A DNA stretch of 49,620 nt from Magnetococcales bacterium (GCA_015231775.1 JADGAY010000004.1:1-49620); one strand, 5' to 3'. Positions 34,948 to 43,396 are shown, numbered from the stretch's first letter. Numbers and translations: made by a program. The notes: generated by a model not told the origin, from the sequence alone.

Positions 34948-35445
34948 TCAGCGCTTCTTGAACTGCTGGACGTAGAAGAAGAACTCGACGAAAAACAGCC
35001 CGGCCTCGCACTTGAAGTACTGCTTGACGCTATCAAAGTTACTTTTGTACTGCATCTTGTAGTCGGTGCCGGTGATCAGCGTGGGCGGGGTGAGGTTGAT
35101 GTTGCCGTAACCGGTGCCCAGACGGGTCTGCACGCCACCGGCGATGATGTTGGCCAACTCGCCGAAACCGTCACCCGCCTCGCCGAAGATGCTATCGTAA
35201 TTCTCGCCCGAAAAGGCGGCGGCCAGTTCAATGGCGGCATGCAACGGCGCGGCCAGATGGATGCCGCCATTGATACCGCCGGAAAAGTTGATCACCACGG
35301 TCACTTCGGAACTCGGTGGACGGTAGTCGTCATCCTCCCGCTTCTGGACCGTCGGGCCCGGCTCGACTTCCATGACCAGATAGGCAGCGAACATCTCATT
35401 GACCGATTCCTTGATCCACCCGGCAAACTGCGCTTTTATGGTCAT
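34948..35445 (-). CDS. CheX-like chemotaxis phosphatase-fold protein, second paralogue
   Basis: A 165-residue soluble protein: VVINFSGGINGGIHLAAPLHAAIELAAAFSG then EAGDGFGELANIIAGGVQTRL, with E96 and N99 in the positions of the CheC/CheX catalytic pair. It resembles the 25148-25654 protein in layout but is diverged. The C-terminus is aromatic-rich (LFFVEFFFYVQQF). AAGGAAAG precedes the ATG. No CheA/CheY genes are adjacent, so its phosphorylated partner could be one of the many receivers encoded in the window. Confidence 0.8.
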   Translation of the reverse strand: MTIKAQFAGWIKESVNEMFAAYLVMEVEPGPTVQKREDDDYRPPSSEVTVVINFSGGINGGIHLAAPLHAAIELAAAFSGENYDSIFGEAGDGFGELANIIAGGVQTRLGTGYGNINLTPPTLITGTDYKMQYKSNFDSVKQYFKCEAGLFFVEFFFYVQQFKKR

Positions 35446-35477
35446 GTCGTTCTTTCCTTGGAGTACATTACATTAAT

Positions 35478-35506
35478 ATAAAAAATCGCGCCTCGATGGC
35501 GATTTT
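35478..35506 (-). terminator. Terminator-like hairpin after the GT4 gene
   Basis: On the minus strand AAAATCGC / GCGATTTT forms an 8-bp stem with a 9-base loop followed by a run of T residues and TATATT. It lies about 95 bp past the stop of the glycosyltransferase gene ending at 35600 and just upstream of the CheX-like gene, whose promoter may overlap it. Confidence 0.55.
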
Positions 35507-35599
35507 CCGAATGGATCGAGACCTTTCCCTGAGTTTCGATAATAAGAAGTCATTTTTTGCACACCAAAGTGTAACAAACTGACCCGTTCCAGGGCAACC

Positions 35600-36685
35600 C
35601 TAAATCACAGCGCATTCACGCAGCATGGCATGGTACTGCCCGGCGATCCGATCCCAGTCCAGCCCCCCCACGGTCTCGATCCCGCCGGCCCGAATCGTGG
35701 CCAGCAGCGCCGGATCCTCCAGGAGACGTCCCACCTGGCCGGCCATGTCCGCCGTGTCGCCGACATCGGACAAATAGCCGTTCTGGCCATCCAGGATCCA
35801 ATCCGCCGGCATCCCCATGCGACTCGAAACCACCGGCACCCCACAGGCCCAACTCTCCATCAACGCCTTGGGTCCACCCTCGGCGCGGGAGGTGATGGCA
35901 TAGAGATCCAAAATCTGGTAACAGGAGACGATATCGAGATAATTCTCCAAAAAGCGATGTCGGTACGGGATGCCCAACCGCTCGAGTCCGCGCTTGACAT
36001 ACCCACGGGCCGGACCGGTCAGCATCACCATCAGGTTCGGATGATGCCCCCGGATCCGCTCCAGGAGTTCCAGAAAGAGATCCGGCCCCTTGACCAACTT
36101 GGGCTCCTCGCCATCGCCCCAGCCAACCCCATCCTTCTGGAACGAGCCGATGACGAACGCCTCTCGGGGGATCTCCAGCGCATCGCGCAGACCGGCGCGG
36201 GTCGCGGCATCCGCGGGGCGGAAGCGGGTCAGATCCACGCCGAGGGGGATCAACTCGATCTTCTCCCCCGGCACGCCATGGGCCATCAACACCGTGCGCG
36301 AGGCCACGCAGGATACGATCACCTTGCGCATCCGCTGGAAAATGCCCGGCATCATGACGAACATCTCCTCCATTTTCGGCTCGCCACTGCCCGGTTCACC
36401 GTGGAACCAGGTGAGAAACAGGGCATTGGAGGGGTGCAGCCGTTCCCTCGGACCGGAAAACCAAGCGGCACGGTTCCCGAACAGGATCACCTGATGGCGC
36501 AGACGCCAGGGGGCGGTGATGATCGGCACCACATCCCCCAGTCGCCGCTCCAACCCCGTGGCGATGTAATGGGCATCCCACTTGTAGGACCAGTTGGCCG
36601 AATCGGAGACATAATGAACCTGGCGACGCAGCCGACCGCGCACCTCCCAAACCAGGGGATCGACCAGGTGTGCCAGGGGGTTCAT
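35600..36685 (-). CDS. Glycosyltransferase family 4
   Basis: A 361-residue GT-B protein. The N-terminal half is unusual (VHYVSDSANWSYKWDAHYIATGLE...LFLTWFHGEP). The C-terminal half has IELIPLGVDLTRFRP, FVIGSFQKDGVGWGDGEEPKLVKGPDLFLELLERI, and the family motif EGGPKALMESWACGVPVVSSRMG. It likely adds a sugar to a surface polysaccharide or LPS; donor and acceptor are unknown. Its start overlaps the stop of a methyltransferase gene by four bases, so the two probably modify the same glycan. Confidence 0.85.
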   Translation of the reverse strand: MNPLAHLVDPLVWEVRGRLRRQVHYVSDSANWSYKWDAHYIATGLERRLGDVVPIITAPWRLRHQVILFGNRAAWFSGPRERLHPSNALFLTWFHGEPGSGEPKMEEMFVMMPGIFQRMRKVIVSCVASRTVLMAHGVPGEKIELIPLGVDLTRFRPADAATRAGLRDALEIPREAFVIGSFQKDGVGWGDGEEPKLVKGPDLFLELLERIRGHHPNLMVMLTGPARGYVKRGLERLGIPYRHRFLENYLDIVSCYQILDLYAITSRAEGGPKALMESWACGVPVVSSRMGMPADWILDGQNGYLSDVGDTADMAGQVGRLLEDPALLATIRAGGIETVGGLDWDRIAGQYHAMLRECAVI

Positions 36686-37494
36686 GCGGCCACCTCTTGA
36701 GGCCTATCCGGTCTGGTCTCGGCCCAGATCTCCCCCCAGCGCACCTCGAGATGGGTGATGACCAGACCAGCGGCGCGCATCTCGTCGTCAAACGACTCCA
36801 AGGTGTATTCGGTCTCATGGGTGGCATCCAGTCGCCACTCAACCCCCACCTCCCGTTTCAGGGCCACGCGCCAGTCGCGCTCGAACAGCGGCACCCGGAT
36901 CAACAGACGCCGCGCCCCACACCGGGCGATCAGACGTTTGAGGAGTTTCGGTCTTCCCGACAGATGTTCCAACACATTGGAGAGGGTGATGAGATCAAAC
37001 GGACCATTCAACCCTTCGTCCGAAGTGGCATCGCCCACCCGGTACTCCACATCGGGATGGGGGCGCAAGCGGCGGGCCTCCGCCACCTTGGTCGCGTCCA
37101 ACTCGATCCCCACCACCCGACACCCGCCCCTGGCGGCCATGTCGCGGGTCAACGCACCGTTGCCGCTCCCCACGTCCAACACCCGCTCTCCCGGTTCCAG
37201 ACGACCCACGAAAAAGTCATGATAGGCCATCAACCGATGCTTGGGATGCACGCCCCCCCCATGTCGCACCGCCTGCTCGCCCTGAACCTTGTACAGCCGA
37301 TCATCGAGCCGGAACAGGAAACGCAGCGCGTCGCCGGGTGGCAGGGCTTCGGCACGCGTCTGGGCCAGCCGGGCCAACAGCCCGCGCAAGGGATCGTCAT
37401 GCAACCCTTCCGCCACCATTTCGCCCAGCGTCTCGCGCCAACGGCGCGGGAATTTCGCCAGCAACCCGCTCAATACCCCTCGCATCCCCGACAT
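36682..37494 (-). CDS. Class I SAM-dependent methyltransferase
   Basis: A 270-residue protein. After a helical N-terminal region of about 90 residues it shows VLDVGSGNGALTRDMAARGGCRVVGIELDATKV (SAM site), a DAT motif and FDLITLSNVLEHLSGRPKLLKRL. This is a class I methyltransferase related to UbiE/WbbD-type small-molecule or glycan methylases; the substrate is unknown. Translationally coupled to the GT4 gene downstream (ATGA overlap). It is divergent from a second methyltransferase gene 471 bp away. Confidence 0.82.
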   Translation of the reverse strand: MSGMRGVLSGLLAKFPRRWRETLGEMVAEGLHDDPLRGLLARLAQTRAEALPPGDALRFLFRLDDRLYKVQGEQAVRHGGGVHPKHRLMAYHDFFVGRLEPGERVLDVGSGNGALTRDMAARGGCRVVGIELDATKVAEARRLRPHPDVEYRVGDATSDEGLNGPFDLITLSNVLEHLSGRPKLLKRLIARCGARRLLIRVPLFERDWRVALKREVGVEWRLDATHETEYTLESFDDEMRAAGLVITHLEVRWGEIWAETRPDRPQEVAA

Positions 37495-37738
37495 GGCCGG
37501 CTTCCCTCATCCATTTCCATGCAATCAAGTCCATGGCGTCGATTTGACTCCCCCGCCGCCCCCCGTCCGACCGGGTGACAATCGACGTCACACACCATCA
37601 TGCAACCGAATCATCCCGTTGCAAAGACAATTTTGTGCAGCCTGACGAAGACGGGACCATCGACTGACGGCGTCTGCCTGGTGCCTCGGCAAGCTATTAA
37701 ACCGCACCTGTTTTGGGATGCGTCGTTTTCGGCGAGGC

Positions 37739-37814
37739 CGCGCTGCCTGGCGCTCAAATCAACATCAAAACCAAAACCCTGGGAGAGGAATCTCCCAGAC
37801 GCTCTCTTTTTTTT
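37739..37814. repeat. Second GGTTTTGGTTTTGA element with hairpin and T-run
   Basis: Within the 471-bp divergent gap 37495-37965. ATCAAAACCAAAACC (inverted relative to 20016) abuts a perfect 8-bp hairpin CTGGGAGA-GGAA-TCTCCCAG, and T8 follows 8 bases later. This resembles a terminator or attenuator on the plus strand although no plus-strand gene precedes it. ORF 37600-37863 across it does not look coding; the rest of the gap shows no gene. Confidence 0.5.
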
Positions 37815-37965
37815 CAACAGGAAAAACGACACCTTCCAACGCCGGATCCAGATTGACGGGTGACCAGCGTGGTTTACCGCAGGGCATGGCCAATCCTGGA
37901 CAAAGCGTGCTAAACTATTCGCATCAAGATTTTGCCCAACCTCGCCGAACAACCAGGAGTCCCGA

Positions 37966-38772
37966 ATGTTCGTAAAATTCTGGATCAAGACCCTTGCCTT
38001 GCGTCTCCCGTTCTATCACACCCGACAGATGCTCGCCTGGCAACAACTCCTGGATCCCGGCTACAACCATGAACGGGACAAACATCCCGTGCGTCAGAAA
38101 CACCATGGTCAGGGAGGGTGGCAATCCAGCTCCAGTGGCGGGATCACGACGCGGGATTACGCCGATTATGACGAATATCTCACCCATCAAAAGACGAAGT
38201 GGGATGAAATTCTCAAGGTCAAGGGTGGGTTGGACCGCAAGGTTCTGGCCGGCTATCGCCGTACTTTTTTCCGTCGCTTTGCGCCGCTTTGCGAACTGCT
38301 CCCGCCCGAAGCGACCATTCTCTGTCTGGGCGCCCGTCAGGGCACGGAAGTGGAGGTGTTGCGCGATATCGGTTTCCACGATGCCTGGGGCATCGATCTG
38401 AATCCCGGTCCCGATAATCCGTTCGTAAAACCGGGTGATTTCATGCATCTGCAAGAGGCGGATGAGAGCCTGGATCTCATCTACTCCAACTGCGTGGACC
38501 ACGCCTTCGACCTGGATGCCTTCTTTCGGGAGCATGCCCGCGCCCTCAAGCCGAACGGACTGGCTCTCTACGATCTGTCGCTCGGAAGCCCAGGCGCATC
38601 GTCCATGGGCGGCCCGTTCGAGGCGGTGAGTTGGGAGAACGAGGCGGTCGTCTTCCAGATGATGCTCAAACACTTCCGCTCGGTGCTCAAGGTCGAGCGC
38701 GAGCCAGGTTGGATGTGGGTGCTCCTGCGGGGAAAGGCCTCCAGCCCGCAACCTGCCAACCACGCCGGCTGA
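37966..38772 (+). CDS. Methyltransferase-like protein
   Basis: A 268-residue protein. A basic N-terminal region (MFVKFWIKTLALRLPFYHTRQMLAWQQ) precedes a Rossmann-like domain: ATILCLGARQGTEVEVLRDIGFHDAWGIDLNPG in place of a standard SAM loop, then GDFMHLQEADESLDLIYSNCVDHAFDLDAFFREHARALKPNGLALYDL, the typical 'D.iys....H..d...f..e..r.LKP.G' of class I methyltransferases. Substrate unknown. AGGAG lies 7 bases before the ATG. It is followed 17 bp later by the deacetylase-like gene, so both likely act on one surface glycan. Confidence 0.75.
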   Translation: MFVKFWIKTLALRLPFYHTRQMLAWQQLLDPGYNHERDKHPVRQKHHGQGGWQSSSSGGITTRDYADYDEYLTHQKTKWDEILKVKGGLDRKVLAGYRRTFFRRFAPLCELLPPEATILCLGARQGTEVEVLRDIGFHDAWGIDLNPGPDNPFVKPGDFMHLQEADESLDLIYSNCVDHAFDLDAFFREHARALKPNGLALYDLSLGSPGASSMGGPFEAVSWENEAVVFQMMLKHFRSVLKVEREPGWMWVLLRGKASSPQPANHAG

Positions 38773-38789
38773 ACCCATTCAACGCGCGC

Positions 38790-39944
38790 ATGATCCACCT
38801 GCTCTACTCCGCGGATTACGAACTCTTTCTGGGGGGGATCAACCGTCCCGAGGAGGCGGTGTTGATCGAGCCGACCGCGCGTCTGCTCGAAGGGTGCGGG
38901 TCACTCGGGATACCTCTGACCCTCTTTGCCGATGTCGCCTGTCTGTGGCGCTATCGTACCCTGGGTTTGGACCGTTTCCCGGATCGGGCCGAAGCGCAAC
39001 TGGTGGAGGCGGTCCAGGGTGGTCACGATGTTCAGAGCCATCTCCACCCCCACTGGGAGGCAACCCGCATCGAGGCGGGTCGTTTTCGTTTCGATCCCGA
39101 GAGCTATCTTTGCGGCACCTGCTCCCCGGATCCCGAGGCGCGCAGACAGCGCACCACGGCCTGGTTGCAGCGTGCCGCCAGCTATTTATCCGAACTGCTG
39201 ACCCCCCACGCCCCCGATTACCGTTGCATCGCCTTTCGCGCCGGGGGGTATGGTCTGCAACCGGACGAATCGATGCTGCTCGCGGCGTTGCAAGAGACCG
39301 GCTATCGCATCGATTCGAGCATCATTCCGGGTTTTTCGCTCAACACACCCGTGCAACGGGTTGATTTCACCCGTGTACCGACGGAAGGGAACTACTGGCT
39401 CTCCCCGCCATCCGGTCTGAACAAGCCCGCGCCCGCAGGAGAAGGGATTTTCGAAATCCCGATCGGCGCCTGTCGTTTCAGCCGTCGGCACCGCTGGGCC
39501 GTGCGTCTGCCCGAGGCGTTGCGCCAGGCTTTCGGGATCCTGATCAACCAGGACGCGCCCCTCTCCCGTGGTCAACCCTGCAACGAACCGGCCTCCACCA
39601 CCCCAGCGGCTGGTCGGTTCAAACGGGCCTGGTGGCGTGTCAACACGCTGCTGGCCAACGATTTTCAACGATTGGAATTGGGAACCGATCCACGCCCGTT
39701 GCTGGCCTGTTTCGAGGGTCATCTGCGTGCCAGCGGCTACCGGAACGGTCAAAAGGAACCGCTCTTCGTGGCGTTGAACATCCATCCCAAGGGGATTCAT
39801 GCCGGGCATCTGGCTGCCCTGGAGCGGTTTCATGATCTCTTGTGGCGCCGTCACGCCGGGGAGATCCGCGCCATCACCTTCCGGCAGGCGTGGCGGATCG
39901 TGGAGTCGTTCCCCCCGCCTCCCAAAACCTCACGAACCCCCTGA
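38790..39944 (+). CDS. Polysaccharide deacetylase-like protein
   Basis: About 384 residues without a signal peptide. MIHLLYSADYELFLGG near the N-terminus and GGHDVQSHLHPHWE downstream resemble the metal-binding Asp and H-x3-H motifs of the NodB/carbohydrate esterase 4 fold; YRCIAFRAGGYGLQPDE and GYRIDSSIIPGF fit later family motifs. Cytoplasmic members occur in polysaccharide and glycan modification clusters. The ORF track begins at 38631 inside the previous gene; ATG 38790 is the likely start. The 3' end overlaps the convergent PilZ gene by 15 bp. Confidence 0.75.
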   Translation: MIHLLYSADYELFLGGINRPEEAVLIEPTARLLEGCGSLGIPLTLFADVACLWRYRTLGLDRFPDRAEAQLVEAVQGGHDVQSHLHPHWEATRIEAGRFRFDPESYLCGTCSPDPEARRQRTTAWLQRAASYLSELLTPHAPDYRCIAFRAGGYGLQPDESMLLAALQETGYRIDSSIIPGFSLNTPVQRVDFTRVPTEGNYWLSPPSGLNKPAPAGEGIFEIPIGACRFSRRHRWAVRLPEALRQAFGILINQDAPLSRGQPCNEPASTTPAAGRFKRAWWRVNTLLANDFQRLELGTDPRPLLACFEGHLRASGYRNGQKEPLFVALNIHPKGIHAGHLAALERFHDLLWRRHAGEIRAITFRQAWRIVESFPPPPKTSRTP

Positions 39945-41726
39945 CCGACGCCCCAACTCCTCGCGCTGCCGCCGGGCGATGTGGATCTGCAACCGCTCCC
40001 GATGCAACGGCGACATATGCTCGAACGAACAGGCCACCCGCCGCCGCCCGAACTCGTCGGGATCCTGCACCACCACGATGCGACCATAGGCCCAGAGCGT
40101 CTCAAATCCCTGCCCCTCGGGATCAACCGCCAAACGGATCTCAACCAGATCCCCCTTGTAAATCCGCTGCCGCAACGTGCGCCAACCCACCCCCGTGGCA
40201 CTCAAGTTGACCCCAAGAATCGCATCACCCTCCGGGGTCAACTGCTTGGGTATATCCAGCGTGGACAGATCAATCCCGGCCAGGGTCGCCCGAATCCCGA
40301 CCAGGGGATCGACCAGTTCGGGATCCGTGGTCCGCAACCCCTCGACCCGTTTATCGATCTGCCGCGCCACCTCGGACAAATCACGCTCGGTGTTCAACAA
40401 CGCCAACTTCTGCGCCACCGGATCCAACTGGATCTTCAGGATGCGCAAATCCAGCTCATCCTTGAAAAAGGCCATCAGTTGCGCCGCGTCCGCGGCGCCA
40501 GGCGGACGCTTGATCAATGCCTTGAGGAGCGTCAGAAACAACCCCAAACAGGCCTGGAACCGGCTCTCCTCCTCCTCGCCAGTCGCCTGACGAAAACGGT
40601 GATCCAGATACTCCCGCACCCACAAGGCAGGCCGCCGGGCACGGGCATTCTGCTGTCGCATGGCCTTGAGCAGGGTGTCGGCCTCGAACAACATCCGCTT
40701 TTGGGCCACCACCGCCTCGCGCAACAAAAAGTGCTGACGCTCCGCAAAACAGGCCACCGCCTGATCGAAGCTCTTCAAGCTCATGATCTTCCAGGCCAAC
40801 GGCAACTGATCGTTGAGCCGGTAATCCTGACGCTTGGGCATCAGACCGGCACGATTGGCGGGATGATCGCTCAAATAGGCCGAGGCGTGATGCGGCTCGG
40901 CCTCGACGATCTCCTTGCCTTCGGCCAACTTGCGCGCCATCCGGGCGTGACGCTCCTCCGCGGGCTGGGCGGGTGGCAGGGCAGGCTTGGTGAGGTCAGG
41001 GGCAGGGGGGATGATCTCGCGGGGCAAGGCACCTTGCACCTGAGGCGTGATGTAATAGGCGGAGGTCTCGGGACGGGCCGGCATCACAAACTCCGACCTC
41101 TCCATGACCGGCTCCCGCGGCGACGCGGATGGGGTCGGCTCGACGGAAGACGGGGTGACCTTGGGCCTGGACAAAGGGGATTGTTTGGCCGAATCCATGG
41201 TTTCGAAACGGCACTCCACGCGGATGGCGGACCCGTTCCAGTCGCGCCGCAACCGGTGCACCCGACAATAGGCGTGCATCGGCATGGGTTGTTCGGCAAA
41301 CAGGGAGAATCGCAACTCGACCCGATCCCCGATCGCCAGATCGGCCTCCTGGGTCCAGAAGGTCAGGCCGTCGCCGGAGTCGTGCCATTGAATCGGATGG
41401 GGCACATACCGATCATCCCCAGGCAGGGCCTGTTCCACGACCCGGTTGAGTTTGGCGTTCAGAAACTCCAGGACCAACAGCCTCGGCAACCGCTCCGCGG
41501 CTTCGATGCCGCCCGAGTCGATGATCTCCCGCTCCCGCTCCAGAAGAGCCAGGGTCTCATCCCCGAAGCCGGGATGCATGGCCACGGGCACCGTTCGGGA
41601 ACGACGGGCGCGGGCAACCGCATCGAGTTCCACCGGCTGGAGCTTGCGCCACCATAGCGGCACCTCGATCACATTGGATCCCACTCCTGGCGGTTTCCCG
41701 TCCATGCCCTGTCCCTCATGGCTCAC
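39930..41726 (-). CDS. Large protein with split PilZ domain (long helical insert)
   Basis: About 598 residues. An N-terminal region (about 20-178) resembles a PilZ barrel without binding motifs (VELRFSLFAEQPMPMHAYCRV...IRVECRFETMD), followed by a Pro-rich linker. At 299-303 lies RQDYR (the c-di-GMP RxxxR motif), then about 200 residues of helix, then NLSATG at 507-512 (NxSxxG) and the rest of the PilZ barrel (LVEIRLAV...RRVACSFEHM). Both c-di-GMP signature motifs are present, but the insert separates them. The GTG start at 41726 is listed; ATG 41705, after GAGGG, may be better. It follows the 200-residue PilZ gene. Confidence 0.78.
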   Translation of the reverse strand: MSHEGQGMDGKPPGVGSNVIEVPLWWRKLQPVELDAVARARRSRTVPVAMHPGFGDETLALLEREREIIDSGGIEAAERLPRLLVLEFLNAKLNRVVEQALPGDDRYVPHPIQWHDSGDGLTFWTQEADLAIGDRVELRFSLFAEQPMPMHAYCRVHRLRRDWNGSAIRVECRFETMDSAKQSPLSRPKVTPSSVEPTPSASPREPVMERSEFVMPARPETSAYYITPQVQGALPREIIPPAPDLTKPALPPAQPAEERHARMARKLAEGKEIVEAEPHHASAYLSDHPANRAGLMPKRQDYRLNDQLPLAWKIMSLKSFDQAVACFAERQHFLLREAVVAQKRMLFEADTLLKAMRQQNARARRPALWVREYLDHRFRQATGEEEESRFQACLGLFLTLLKALIKRPPGAADAAQLMAFFKDELDLRILKIQLDPVAQKLALLNTERDLSEVARQIDKRVEGLRTTDPELVDPLVGIRATLAGIDLSTLDIPKQLTPEGDAILGVNLSATGVGWRTLRQRIYKGDLVEIRLAVDPEGQGFETLWAYGRIVVVQDPDEFGRRRVACSFEHMSPLHRERLQIHIARRQREELGRRSGGS

Positions 41727-41733
41727 GGAAGGC

Positions 41734-42336
41734 TCAATAGCCGCTCTTGGCGCGCAACAGTTCGGACTGCCGCAAGAAAATGTGCTGAATCAACCGCTCA
41801 CGATCCGGATCGAGGATCGGCTCGAAACGACAGGCCACACGGGTCATCCCCCCATCGCCAAGATCGAAAATCTTCATCACCCGCGCGAAACATTCGATGA
41901 CGGTCAAGGTGTCCACCGAAAGCGAAAGGCGCATCTCCACCACATCCCCGACGATCAGGCCGGTATCCTTGTCCTCGAAGGAGATGCCGCCACCACTCAA
42001 GTTGACCGGAGTCAGGATCATGGGCCGCTCCCCCTCCCCCGGATGGAACAGCCGGAGCAGCAGGTTGAGCTTCTGATCCAGACGGGTCAGGACACGCGCC
42101 AGCAGGGGTTCGCTCTGTTCGAGCTTCTTCAGGGCTTCGGTGATGTCCAGGACAGCGATGGCCTGGTGGATGTCGTCGCTCTTGCGCGGAAAGGTGCGAT
42201 GCTGCTCGAAATAGGTCATCATCGCCTTGAAGCGCTCTTCGTCGATCTTGCGCCAGGCCAGGGGAAGATGATCGTCCACCCGGACAAACTCCCGCTGCTG
42301 CGGCGGTTGCGAGGGTTGCTTGGTCTGCTGCGCCAT
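41734..42336 (-). CDS. PilZ-domain protein with helical insert
   Basis: A 200-residue protein. R15-EFV-R19 gives the RxxxR motif at the start of LPLAW; about 90 helical residues follow (EERFKAMMTYFEQHRTF...EALKKLEQSEPLLARVLTRLDQKLNLLLRLF) before N112-LSGGG-I (NxSxxG) and the rest of the barrel (VVEMRLSLS...TRVACRFEPI) with a C-terminal helix. All c-di-GMP binding motifs are present. The architecture matches the C-terminal half of the next gene, so the two are paralogous. AGGAG lies 6 bases before the ATG. It stands downstream of the motA/motB-like pair. Confidence 0.85.
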   Translation of the reverse strand: MAQQTKQPSQPPQQREFVRVDDHLPLAWRKIDEERFKAMMTYFEQHRTFPRKSDDIHQAIAVLDITEALKKLEQSEPLLARVLTRLDQKLNLLLRLFHPGEGERPMILTPVNLSGGGISFEDKDTGLIVGDVVEMRLSLSVDTLTVIECFARVMKIFDLGDGGMTRVACRFEPILDPDRERLIQHIFLRQSELLRAKSGY

Positions 42337-42360
42337 GCTGGCTCCTGATCACTGCTCCAA

Positions 42361-42466
42361 GAGGCTGTTTGGTGATGCCATGAAGGGATCACCAAACCTG
42401 CGCGAATCGAACAAATCGATGCGCGCTTCTCAAATTGCTGCGCGGTTTGGCATTGGCCAAACCGCC
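42361..42466. repeat. Three-hairpin repeat, dispersed copy 3
   Basis: GAGGCTGTTTGGTGATGCC...GGATCACCAAAC, then GCGCGAATCGA...TCGATGCGCGC, then CAAATTGCTGCGCGGTTTGGC/GGCCAAACCGC. It keeps the order, spacing and conserved blocks of the 15750 units with many compensating changes. It ends directly beside the motB-like stop codon, in the gap before the PilZ gene. Confidence 0.85.
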
Positions 42467-42467
42467 G

Positions 42468-43250
42468 CTAATGGGAACCGCCCTGGGTTGATGTCGCGGG
42501 TGTGGAAGCCTGCCCCGCCACCGCCGGCTCCGTTTTTTCAGCCACGGGACGGATCTCGCGGGTCAGCAGAATCTCGATTCCCGCCCCCTGGCCCCGTTCG
42601 GTGGGCGTGGTTCCCAACACCTCGCCGGGCCGATGCCCGGATGCCACCAGACGGGTCGGATCCATGCCACCCGCCACGAAAAACTCACCCAGAACCGCGG
42701 CCTCGGCGGCGGTCATGGCCCAGACGCTCCCCAGCGAACCCCCCGAGCCACCCTTTTCGCCAAAGCTGTCGATGCGCACCACGTTGGGCATGCGGGAGAA
42801 CTGCGCCGCCAACTGCTTGAGAACCGGTCGCACCTCGTCACGCAGGGTCACCCCACCCTCGACGAACAGGGTGGATCGACCCATGCGGATCAAAAACCCC
42901 TCCTCGATGGGTCTGGCCTCCAGGGATTTGGCATCCGTCAGACGGCCACGCATGGCCTCGAGTCGCTCCTTGATGCGCACCAGCTCCACCGCCTGGGTGA
43001 ATTCGATCGCCTCGAGCATGGTCCGGGAGTCGCCCCCCTGCCCGCCCTCGAAGGAGAACTCGATGGCATCCAGACCGAGGGAGGCGCGCACCGACGACAG
43101 GGCGGCGGCCATGCGCACCGGATCCGGACGCGACATGGAGAGCAGCATGAAGCAGACCCCCAGCAGCACGGCCAACGTGCTCGCCAGCGGCATCAGCCAC
43201 CCCGGCCCCCTGGCCGTCACCGTGGATCCATTCTCATCCGTGTCCGCCAT
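42468..43250 (-). CDS. MotB-like stator protein lacking the ion-binding Asp
   Basis: A 260-residue protein with MotB layout: a short cytoplasmic N-terminus, one membrane helix (WLMPLASTLAVLLGVCFMLLSMS, about 18-40), a linker and an OmpA-like domain (about 130-235). Aligned ungapped with PomB/MotB (W....AD....), the essential Asp is Ser24. In the OmpA domain the peptidoglycan-binding 'GHTD' is SFGE and the 'NRRVE' Arg is lost (GAGIEILL). The pair with the upstream motA is clear by order, 146 bp apart. It may be a non-conducting or regulatory partner; it is unlikely to be a normal torque-generating stator. AGGA precedes the ATG. Confidence 0.75.
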   Translation of the reverse strand: MADTDENGSTVTARGPGWLMPLASTLAVLLGVCFMLLSMSRPDPVRMAAALSSVRASLGLDAIEFSFEGGQGGDSRTMLEAIEFTQAVELVRIKERLEAMRGRLTDAKSLEARPIEEGFLIRMGRSTLFVEGGVTLRDEVRPVLKQLAAQFSRMPNVVRIDSFGEKGGSGGSLGSVWAMTAAEAAVLGEFFVAGGMDPTRLVASGHRPGEVLGTTPTERGQGAGIEILLTREIRPVAEKTEPAVAGQASTPATSTQGGSH

Positions 43251-43396
43251 GACACCATCCTGAAAACTTCATAGAGGAGGGGAGATTCCCCACCCACCCC
43301 TGGAACACCCACCGGGCACGAAAACCGAGGCTGAACCCACCCGTGGGCGACCGGGCCAACCACCCCTCGCGACGGATCCAACCCACCCACCGGGCA

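Noticed and set aside
37600-37863. 87-residue plus-strand ORF in the divergent gap
   Set aside because: No ribosome binding site, contains the repeat element and T8 tract, and has no recognisable pattern.
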